Origin: Cafeteria roenbergensis
Lineage: Eukaryota > Sar > Bigyra > Bicosoecida > Cafeteriaceae
NCBI GenBank assembly: GCA_008330645.1
Contig: VLTN01000032.1
Coordinates: 310,001 to 374,000 of the forward strand
Direction of reading: 5' to 3'
DNA: 64,000 nt
Below the pieces are notes generated by a model. It was not told the origin of the DNA. It searched no databases and saw only the letters and a list, made by a program, of their open reading frames with translations. This document shows, one piece after another, positions 10,110 through 19,000 of this stretch (its first letter is position 1; each line of letters starts with the position of its first letter). A program made the translations under genes and the position numbers.

Positions 10110-13100
10110 ATGTGCTGGTGCAGTCCACGCGGCGTGCCGCCTGCAAGTCGAGCGAGCACGAGCGGCGAGCCGCCGCAGCCGGCAGCGCAAGGCGCCCGGC
10201 AGCCGGTCAGCCCCCCCAGGGCAAGGCAGGCGCACGTGCCGGACCATGCCTTCACGGAGCTGGAGGCGAGGGTCCCTGCGTCGACACGCGAGGCGCTGCT
10301 GCGCGCCGTGGTGAGCGGAGTGGTGGCGCTCCGAGACTCCCCTCGGCTCCCGCACGACGAATGGCGCGGCCACTACCCCCCCGAACTTTTGGAAGTATTT
10401 TTGTCAAGCCAAAGAGACCGTCCGCCAAGTGCTTGGGACGCTGCTGCCGGAATCGCCTCGCCCGGGGGCCACGGCCAAGGCAGCTCGCAAACGCCCGACG
10501 CGAGCGGTCCCCTTGTCACCCTGGTGGCCTGCCCGGCCGTCAGCGAGGCTGCGAGGCGCGTCCGGGCGTGGGCCAGGTGGCCCGGGTTCGTGTACCACTG
10601 CTTCCTGGCGAATGCCCTCGCGCGCGGCGCGAGGGCTGACTCGGACCGCTCCGAGGCGCTGGCCGAAGCCGCACGAGCCGCACTTGCCGGCGTCGCCCTG
10701 CCCCCGGCATCCGGGCCGCAAGCGAGCGCAGCAGCTGCCAGGTGGCTGTGGACAGTGGCGGATCGGCTTGGGGCAGCAGCGCAAGCGCTTGATCGCCAAG
10801 GCGGCGCCGGAGGGGGGATGCAGCGACGTGCCGAGAAGCCGCCCGTGTCAACTACTCAGTTCGCGCCGTGGATGGCCGCCAAAGCCAGCGCCGCCCTCGC
10901 TCGGCCGGGCCGGCCCTCACCCGGGCCCTGCGCCGCTGATGGCCCCGCCACTGGCCCCCCGCTGCGCAGCACCCCCCGGGGCGGCGGCTGCCGGCTTGGT
11001 CAATCGCTGCCGCTCGTTCTGCAGCGAGCCGTTTGGCTCGCGCTGCCAGGCGGATCCGGGGCCCAGGATCGCGCGAGTGAGGGGGGCAAGGCTGCGAGCG
11101 GATTGCCGGGTTCAGGCGCGCAAGGCCTGCATCCTCGCGAGTCGGGCTCGCTCCAGGCTGCCATGGCGGCGGCTGTCGCGGCAGGTGGAGCTCTCGCTTG
11201 CGGGTTCGGCGACGAGACCCTGACTCCTGTGGCAGTGGGACAAAGCCTTCTCTGCTGGGCGCTGGCAATGCCGGAGTCATTCGCTGCCGCGCGGGCAACG
11301 CAACTGGCGGCTCTGGAGCCCCAGCCGCGGTTCGCCGGTGACGTGGTTAAGCCCCCGCCCTTGATCGAAGCCGCGCTTCTGGATGTGCTGCTGCTGTGGG
11401 GTCCGCGGATGCTCGCGAGCCCGAGCTCGAGGCACGCGGTCGGATTGGGAGGCTCCAGTCCGCTCGCCGCTTCGGGCCATGCCCGGCGGCCAAGGCTCTC
11501 GCTGGGGCTTGTGCTTCCAGGGGCTTCCGAGCACGCCAGCTGGGCCGCGGGCGTTGTTGACCCGTGGCACTGGAGCGGGCGCCGTCGGGGACAGCTGGCC
11601 ACGATTTCCGGCGGAACTGCAGCCGCCGCATCCGCTCGCCCAACAGCACATCCCAACGCGCTGACAGCCAGGAGGGCTGTCCTATTGATGCGCAGGCGCG
11701 TGCTGGGCGACTTTGGCGCTGCAACATCGACCCCTTTCAACGAGGGCTTGCGGCAGCTCAAAATTGTCGGCGTGCCGCCGCATATGGCAAGCCCACCGCC
11801 ACGCTGGCCGCCTGCCATCGAAGACGCGCGCCAGCTGACCTCTGAGGACTTTTTGGAGTACGTACGGCTGCTGCAGCGGCTCAACACCTCCAAGCGGGCC
11901 GCAATGGACAGCGCATCCCTCGGACCGCCGTTTGCAGGCGTGTTCCAGCGCTCCGGCCTTGCGCCCGAGCACTGGTACCACTCGCCCGACGCCGCTTCGG
12001 GATGGGGGGTCCGGGGTCGCTCCCGCGGCACCGGTGATCACCAGGGGGGCGACTGTGCACTCCAGTCCCGTCTGGTGCGCGCAAACAAGCATGCCGCTGC
12101 CGCAGGCGACAGCACCCGGCAAGAGCGCGCCGAGCCGTTGCTCGAGGCCCTCTCGAGCCGCAGCCTTGGAACCGCTGCAGTTGTCACACTCGCTGATCTG
12201 CGGGCCCTGTCTGAGAGCCTGGTGGACGCCCACCCGGTGCTAGAGTGGCCGTGGCGGCACGACGCCAGGCTTCGCTCTGCCTACGTTACAGCAACCGTGA
12301 CGTACATTGTGTGCAAGGGCGCAGGCCCGCACGCTCGCTGGCTCACGGCAGCGCAGGTGCGCAAGAGCGGCCTGCTGGAGATTTGCGCACAGTGCCGGAG
12401 CGCGAGCCTCGACGGCGTCGTCCCGTTCGCGCCTCGCTGGGTCACGTCGTTGCTGCTCAGATTTGACGCCCTGGACGCTGACGGGGACGGCCTCCTGACG
12501 CTCAAGGACTTCCCGTTCGTGCCCAGCTCGGATGATTCGCGCTTTCGCCGCTCGCAGAGTACCGCAGACCGCAGGGGCCCAAGTGCTCGAGACGCGCCTT
12601 CGTTCCTTGCCGATGCAACGCCGGCGCCTCGATTGGACACGGTGATGCCGGCTGCGATCGGGGCTCCCGTGGAGCATGCACGCAACACAGGCCTTGCGTC
12701 TGCGACTGCACCGGTGCGAGCCGGCGGGAGCCACGGCGGTGGCTCGCCAAGAGTGGCAGCAGGTTCTGGGAGCGAGCAAGGCGACTCGCCCCGGGCTCAC
12801 TGCGAGCAAGGGCTGCTCGACGTGAACCCTGCCGTCGTGCAGCTGGAAGCCGACCTTGCAAGCACCTTTGGCCGCAGTGGCAGCCACGGCGGCCGCTCCC
12901 CCGCGGGCCTTGACAGCCACAGCTCGATCGCAAGGGGCAGTCATGGCGGCGGCGACGACGGCGACGACGGCGAGGACGACGACGCAACAGCAGGGATAAG
13001 CCCCCCCAATGCGCTGCCCGGGTCGCCCAGCAGTGCCCGGCCCGGGCCATGGCGTCAGCCCCGCGAAAAGCGAGGACTAGCGAGCGAGCTGTCAAGGGAG

Positions 13101-15701
13101 CGGGACGCGACCCGGATTGTCCACCTCGGTGGAATCGGCGTAGCCCCACCGTGGCAGTCTCCCCCACGGCCATCGCGGGGGTCAGAGCCAGGCGCTCACG
13201 AGCGGTCTGCGTCAGTTCCACCACGTGCCGCGGCCGCAAGGCAGCGCCAGCATGGCCGGCGAAGCGGGCCAACCACCGCCACGGCCGGCGCTGATGGCGA
13301 CGCGACAGCGAGTCCCCACGCTGCTGCGAGTGGCAGGCATGACGGGGACGGATCCCAAGGGTGGCGAAGCGGCACAGGCCGTCGAGTTTCGCTGCCAAGC
13401 GATGATGTGGTGCGGCCCCGCACTGCGCCAGACGCGGAGAGCGCCTCGTCGCGGGACTCGCAGGATGGAGCCGGCGGTGCTGACGGGCACGCGCCGGCGA
13501 CCACAGGAGGCGTTCTGTCGCAGCTCATGAGAAAGTCCTGCGAGCCAGACCTGCTGCATGAGGCAGACGCACCCTGCAGCAACCCCGCGGCCCGTGCCAG
13601 GCGGCGGCGATCGGAGGACTTCGCCACTGACAACATGTCCCCGACGGCCTCGATCCCGGCCGCCAAGCGACTGTCTCCCCAGAGCCCTTGCGACACCCTC
13701 GCCACCGAGTCCCTTTGGGAGAGGGGCGTCCACGCCAGCGGTATTTCGTTTGCGTACGAGCATTGCTCCTGCGGGCCTGCGAGCGTGGTTTCCGCAGCGG
13801 TGCTGCGTCATATCATGCACGGTGCAGGCGGCGCCAGGCCGTGCTCCGGCGTGCGTGGCGTTTTCAACTTCGAGGACTTCGTCCGGTTCAGCCTGGCCCA
13901 GGCCGACCGCATGCGGACCACTTCATGCATCTACTGGATGCGTGCGCTTGACCTAGACCACGACGGGGTTGTTGGGGCTCGGGACCTCGAGCAGGTGCAC
14001 TCCTTGCGCCAGCAAGAAGCGGAGTTTCGCTATGGTTGCGGCTGGGAGCAGTGCAGCTCGCTCAGCCCTTGGGCGAAAATTCCAACCGGGCCCTTTCTGC
14101 ACGGAATGGCTGTGTTCGCGAGGGGGCGGGAGCGCTTCCAGCCTGGCGGCGCGCACGACGACGGCGGAGGAGGTGCTGGCGACAAGGACGACTTCCCAAA
14201 GCTGACTGCTGCCAGTCTGCTTCGCCGGCGACCGGGCGGCACCGAGCGTGGGTGGACGTTCTTCTCCTCCGTGCTGGCCGTAGACGGGTGCAACGGTCTG
14301 CAGGACGCGCTGCGCTTCCTTCACGAGGAGGCCGACTTTGCAGCCTCCAGCGAGGCGGACCAAGGCCAGATGCAAGAGGCTCCTGGAGCTGCACGGGTCG
14401 CGTCCGCAGGGGTTGCACTGGCTGCGACGTCTGTTGCTGCAGCTGCCGACGCCCGACAGTTGCCTGTTGTGGCAACCGACGCCCGCTCGCTGGCCATGCG
14501 CGATCTCGAGAATGGAGCAGCCGTCGGGACTGCTGCCAGCGGCGCTGCAGCCGCAGCCGGACGTGACAGGCCCGGAGCTGCAGGCGAGCGGGAGCGTGCA
14601 CGTCGCTCATCAGCCGCGCTTGCAGCTGCCGCTGGCGATCCTGGCACTGCCACTCCCAGCGCCAGCCGCCCAAAAGTCAGCCTTGAGCCCTTCGAGCCGG
14701 TGCAGCTGCTCTCTCACAGCCACGAGCCCGCTCCAGCCGGCTTTTGTGATGGTCGCGGCTGCGAGTCCAAGAGTCCAGACGAGGAGTCTGCTGGGGGAGC
14801 CCGTCGACATGCGAGCTCCTCCCCGTCTCCCCCTGCCCTCCCAGCTATGTTCACCTTCCCCGAGATGGCTGACGAGGCACAGGCAGCCTGGGGGCCAACG
14901 TCCCACTCAGCATCTGCTTCACCCAAGCGCACTTCGCCAAGGAGCAAGCAGCCGCCAACCCCGCCGCGGTCCCAGTCCGCGAGGCGCAGGGTGGCCCACT
15001 CTGCCACAGGCTCGTCGTCACCCGGCAGGGCTGCGTCGCGGAGCACCAGCGGCTCAGAGGGAGGGGACAGTTCGCAGCGTGCGGGGCCAAGCGGTTCTCC
15101 TCGCCGCAACTTGTCGGCAAGCCCGACTGCAGTTTTCAAGTTCCACACGGGGGGGGCAAGGTCGCGCTCGTTCCATGACGAAGGTTTCGGAGCCGACGAT
15201 GCCGCGGTACCGGGGGCAGCGTCAGAGGGCAGCGAGGCTGAAGCCAGCGCGGCGGAGAGGCCTGCCGGTGCCTCCTCCGCGGGCGACCTCTTCGGCAGCG
15301 CCGGCGACTTTGCGTCCCCAGCGCTGCCCCTGCACCGGCCAGTAGAGCTACAGCAGTCGCCAAGTGGCGTGGTCCTGCTGCACAACTCTCACGGCCACGC
15401 CGGCGCGAGTGTCGGAGACGAGTCCTCCCGGCGAGCTCCAGCCAGCCCCGAGAAGGGCATGCTTGTCATCGGCCACGGGACCAGCTCCGCGTCCGGGGCA
15501 ACGCTGCCGGGTCCCTCCTGGACCCTTGTACCTGCCTCGTCAGGGGGGTGCTCCACGGCTCCGGTGTCGGGGGGCGGCAGCGGCAGCACCGGGTTCTCGC
15601 CCATGACAAGCGGTTCTGGCCATTCCATTGTGCTCTCTGCCAAGCACCAGTCCCGCCGTCTGCCCGTGGAGATGCCGGCGACGATTGCTGAGGGCGATTG
15701 A
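10110..15701 (+). CDS. PP2A regulatory subunit B''-like (EF-hand) protein
   Basis: B'' subunits steer protein phosphatase 2A to substrates and bind calcium through two EF-hands. The 1863-residue frame contains the B'' signatures in order: a stretch after HMASPPPRWPPAI (about 11780), the helical block with VTYIVCKG and LTAAQVRKSGLLEI (about 12290-12380), EF-hand 1 DADGDGLLTLKD (12475-12510), the FEDFVRFSLAQADRMRTTS block (about 13870-13925), then EF-hand 2 DLDHDGVVGARD (about 13950-13985) and a final WTFFSSVL element. Both calcium loops keep Asp at positions 1, 3, 5 and 12. About 410 Ser/Gly/Arg-rich residues are inserted between the two EF-hand halves, and about 550 N-terminal and 450 C-terminal residues have no recognisable fold. 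The start at 10110 (ATGT) does not match the ATGG context of the other genes, so the true N-terminus may be elsewhere or in an upstream exon. Confidence 0.72.
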   Translation: MCWCSPRGVPPASRASTSGEPPQPAAQGARQPVSPPRARQAHVPDHAFTELEARVPASTREALLRAVVSGVVALRDSPRLPHDEWRGHYPPELLEVFLSSQRDRPPSAWDAAAGIASPGGHGQGSSQTPDASGPLVTLVACPAVSEAARRVRAWARWPGFVYHCFLANALARGARADSDRSEALAEAARAALAGVALPPASGPQASAAAARWLWTVADRLGAAAQALDRQGGAGGGMQRRAEKPPVSTTQFAPWMAAKASAALARPGRPSPGPCAADGPATGPPLRSTPRGGGCRLGQSLPLVLQRAVWLALPGGSGAQDRASEGGKAASGLPGSGAQGLHPRESGSLQAAMAAAVAAGGALACGFGDETLTPVAVGQSLLCWALAMPESFAAARATQLAALEPQPRFAGDVVKPPPLIEAALLDVLLLWGPRMLASPSSRHAVGLGGSSPLAASGHARRPRLSLGLVLPGASEHASWAAGVVDPWHWSGRRRGQLATISGGTAAAASARPTAHPNALTARRAVLLMRRRVLGDFGAATSTPFNEGLRQLKIVGVPPHMASPPPRWPPAIEDARQLTSEDFLEYVRLLQRLNTSKRAAMDSASLGPPFAGVFQRSGLAPEHWYHSPDAASGWGVRGRSRGTGDHQGGDCALQSRLVRANKHAAAAGDSTRQERAEPLLEALSSRSLGTAAVVTLADLRALSESLVDAHPVLEWPWRHDARLRSAYVTATVTYIVCKGAGPHARWLTAAQVRKSGLLEICAQCRSASLDGVVPFAPRWVTSLLLRFDALDADGDGLLTLKDFPFVPSSDDSRFRRSQSTADRRGPSARDAPSFLADATPAPRLDTVMPAAIGAPVEHARNTGLASATAPVRAGGSHGGGSPRVAAGSGSEQGDSPRAHCEQGLLDVNPAVVQLEADLASTFGRSGSHGGRSPAGLDSHSSIARGSHGGGDDGDDGEDDDATAGISPPNALPGSPSSARPGPWRQPREKRGLASELSRERDATRIVHLGGIGVAPPWQSPPRPSRGSEPGAHERSASVPPRAAAARQRQHGRRSGPTTATAGADGDATASPHAAASGRHDGDGSQGWRSGTGRRVSLPSDDVVRPRTAPDAESASSRDSQDGAGGADGHAPATTGGVLSQLMRKSCEPDLLHEADAPCSNPAARARRRRSEDFATDNMSPTASIPAAKRLSPQSPCDTLATESLWERGVHASGISFAYEHCSCGPASVVSAAVLRHIMHGAGGARPCSGVRGVFNFEDFVRFSLAQADRMRTTSCIYWMRALDLDHDGVVGARDLEQVHSLRQQEAEFRYGCGWEQCSSLSPWAKIPTGPFLHGMAVFARGRERFQPGGAHDDGGGGAGDKDDFPKLTAASLLRRRPGGTERGWTFFSSVLAVDGCNGLQDALRFLHEEADFAASSEADQGQMQEAPGAARVASAGVALAATSVAAAADARQLPVVATDARSLAMRDLENGAAVGTAASGAAAAAGRDRPGAAGERERARRSSAALAAAAGDPGTATPSASRPKVSLEPFEPVQLLSHSHEPAPAGFCDGRGCESKSPDEESAGGARRHASSSPSPPALPAMFTFPEMADEAQAAWGPTSHSASASPKRTSPRSKQPPTPPRSQSARRRVAHSATGSSSPGRAASRSTSGSEGGDSSQRAGPSGSPRRNLSASPTAVFKFHTGGARSRSFHDEGFGADDAAVPGAASEGSEAEASAAERPAGASSAGDLFGSAGDFASPALPLHRPVELQQSPSGVVLLHNSHGHAGASVGDESSRRAPASPEKGMLVIGHGTSSASGATLPGPSWTLVPASSGGCSTAPVSGGGSGSTGFSPMTSGSGHSIVLSAKHQSRRLPVEMPATIAEGD

Positions 15702-16077
15702 CAAGCTGGCATAGCGAAGCAGCGGCTCTGCGACAGCTGGCGCCTGAAACCTCAGTCGCGCCCACCAACAAGCCTTCGACGATGGCAAACTCGCTTTGCG
15801 ATTCTGCAGAGCTGACTCTTGTGGCGCAAGCCGTTGCGACATATTGCGTGAATGCGCCGCGGTCATTCTTGAGCGCTAGATACATGTGCACTTGCTCGGG
15901 CAGCAGCCACCTTGGCGCCAACACCACGCGCCTGCCTTTGTTTCGCTGCGTCACCGCTTGGAAGCTGGCCCGGTCATCTCCAGGCCAGCCGGTCGCTCGA
16001 AACCGGCACACGCAACGCGAATGACGACAGCTCGCATTGTGCACGCATGGGCACACCGGGCACTAACACGCCGCTCA
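15702..16077. other. Convergent intergenic spacer
   Basis: The 376 bp between the stop codons of the B''-like and Aquarius genes must hold both 3' ends. I see no coding frame with a domain, no canonical AATAAA and no TG/CA tract. Confidence 0.6.
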
Positions 16078-19000
16078 TCACTCCTCCGTCTGGCCCGATG
16101 CGCTTCCTCCAGGTGCGGCCTCGGCGCTGCCCGCCTCAGGCGAGGCCTCAGGGCCATCGTCGTCCTGCTCCTGCTCCTCAGGCTCTTGGGCTGCGGGCGA
16201 GTCGTCAGCTCCAGCAAGTGTGCCCTGCTCCGCACCGGCCGTGCCCTGCTTCGCCCAGTGGCGCATGGCCTCGGTCCGCAGCTTCTCGTTCATGTCCAGC
16301 ACCAGGCGGCCCATGTCTGTGCAGTTGCTCACGTGAACGATGGAGGCCTCGTCCGGCAGGTCATCCGCCGCCCTTGTCGCGGGCCACTTCTCCGTGGGGT
16401 CGATTGCGAGCTCGGTGGGGCGCGCCAGCAGCGTGTCAAACGACTCGGAGAGCTCCAGGCAGCCCTCGAACACGGCCTTTCGCCCGAACACGTACAGGCC
16501 GAGCCTCGCCCGGGAGAGCGCCACCACGAGTCGCCGCACGTCCCGCAGGTGACCCACAGCGCGCGTGCGCACCAGCGAGAGCAGCACGTAGTCGTTCTGG
16601 GAGCCCTGGTACTTGTCCACCGTCTCGATGGCGTGGGGCTCCCCGAACTGCGGGAAGGGCGTGCAGCGGCGCGCCACCACGTCGCGAAGGAGGGACTTCT
16701 GCCCGTTGTAGGTGGTGAGCATGGTGATGGAGCGCGCGGGGTAGCCGATGAGCCGCATGTACTGGTAGGTGGCCACGAGGTACTCGGCCTCCGAGAGGTT
16801 CTGGTAAAAGTGCGCGGTGGGCGTGGACTCGCCAACCCCGTCCAGGTCGGGGCACTCCACGAACTGGAACGGGTGCGCGAAGCCGGCGTTGGCCATGGCG
16901 TGCCGCGCGGGCGCAGGCGCCGTGACGTTCGGGAGGTCGTCGAGCTGGTTGTAGCGCCAGCTGTAGAGCGAGGCCATGCCCGGGCGGGCGCGGCCCTGGG
17001 CGTCGAGCTGCACGTGCGGCACGCCCAGGCGAACCAGGCGGGCGAAGAGGCTCTGCTCTAGCCTCGCGTAGCGCTGCAAGGCGGAGTTGACGATGACGGG
17101 CGGCAGCTGGCGGTGGTCGCCGATGAGCGTGACGCGCTTGAGGCGGCAGCCACGGTCGCCGGCCCCCGCCGCAGGGTCGATGTCCTGCAGCAGGAGGGGT
17201 GTTAGCGTCTCGACCTCCATCACCTGCGCTGCCTCCTCCATCACCAGCGTGTCAAAGTGGAATCCGATCGACAGCAGGTGCCTGCGGGCCATGGCAGCGT
17301 GCGTGCAGGTCATGGCCACGATGCGAGCCTGCTTGACGAGCATGAAGTCCACGCGCTGGCGCTGCGTCCGGAGGAGCTCGAAGGGGCGGAACGACGCCAC
17401 GTCGTCGAACAGCTCGTCTACGTGGCGGAGGCAGCGCTGGGCGGCGGCCAGGTCCTCCGCGAAGCTCTGCATCCTGAACAGCGGAGACGGCCCCGCCGCG
17501 CCGCCCGCAGCAGACGACGCGGCAGCCGCCGTTGCTGCCGCCTCCGACCCTGACGAGGACGACCCCGACGACGACGCGGGCGCCTCAGCGCCGTCGGACC
17601 CAGCGGCAGGGGCCGGGGCTGGGGTGAGTCCTCCGGGCACGTCGGCGAAGAAGGCCGCAAAGGGGAAGCACTTGAGCGGCGTGTCCGCTGGCGGCAGAGC
17701 CTCCGAGGCCTTGGATTCGTCCGGCACAGCGTCGCGCGCCGCAGCCTTTGCCGCCCGGATGGCCGCGGCGAAGGCGTCCACGGCCGGCTGCACGTGCTTG
17801 GCGCGGAAGTACTCTGCGTGCTCGCACGAGTAGGAGGCGTTGGCGACGTCGGCCTCGGTCAGACCCAGCGCCCTGGCCAGCGCCGCGACGCGCTGCAGGG
17901 CAGCCATTCGCAGGGCGAGGGTGTGCTCCACGCGGCCGGCGCGGCTGAAGTCGCCCTCGGACTTGAGGTCCCGCTCGCCGCGGCCGAGGCGCAGGAGGTG
18001 CCTGGGGTCGACGTCCCCTCTGTCCGCGATCTTGTCGAAGAGGTCGTTCAGGGCCTGGTTGCTGTGCGTGACCAGCAGCACTGTCTCTGTGGGGTGCGAG
18101 CGGTACAGGTTTGCCACGATCTGCACGGCAACGTCCGTCTTGCCGGTGCCGGGAGGCCCCACCACGAGGTTCAGGCCGGGCAGGACCCCGGCGCGGATGG
18201 CCTCGATCTGCGTGGGGGTGAAGCGGACGCGGTTGCCGGGGCCAGCGGCGTCGCCGTAGGGGCCCGCGGGGCGGCGGGGGGCCTCCCGGATGACCACGCG
18301 GCCGGTGGCTCCAGCGGACACTGACCCGGGCGCCGTCGCGTCCGGCGCGTCGAAGATCACGCGGAAGGGCCGGCGGAGGCGGCCGTCCGCCTCGGCCAGC
18401 GGCACGGCCTTGCCCCAGCTGTCCTGCAGCTCCACGGCGGAGGCCTTGGGGAAAGAGGCGGCGGCGTGCGAGGCAGAGACGAAGGTGTCGTGGAAGGCGA
18501 CGGGTCCCTTGGGCGCAGCGAGCCGAGAGTGGTGGGCGGTGGACGGGTCCCCCCGGCCGAGAAGCACGTTCTCGAGCCAGCGCGGAACGGCTCTGTTGAC
18601 AGCGGCGTGGTTGAGCAGGTCCCGCAGCATCTGCAAGACCGCCTTGAAGTTGTTGCCCCGGGCCTCGCGCCGGAGCAGCACGTTGATGGACGAGTAGGCG
18701 CCGTCGGCAGGCACGCCCTCGGTCACCGGCCCATCAGCGTCCGCCTCCCAGGCGGCACTGCTGAGCGGGTCGGCGCGTGCGGCGGCGGCCGCAGCCCCTC
18801 CCGCGGCCTGCATGTCAGCGTGGTACTGCACGGGGTCCAGGCTGAGAACCACGGTGCGGCGCCACTGGGCGCCCCGCGGCATGGGAGCGCCGTCTGCGGC
18901 CGAGGAAGAGGACGATGAGGACGAGGAGGAGGAGGAGCCGCTGGGGCGGCCGGGCCCGCCCCTGCCTGCCCGGTAGGGGTCGCTGATGACGCTGCCGTTC

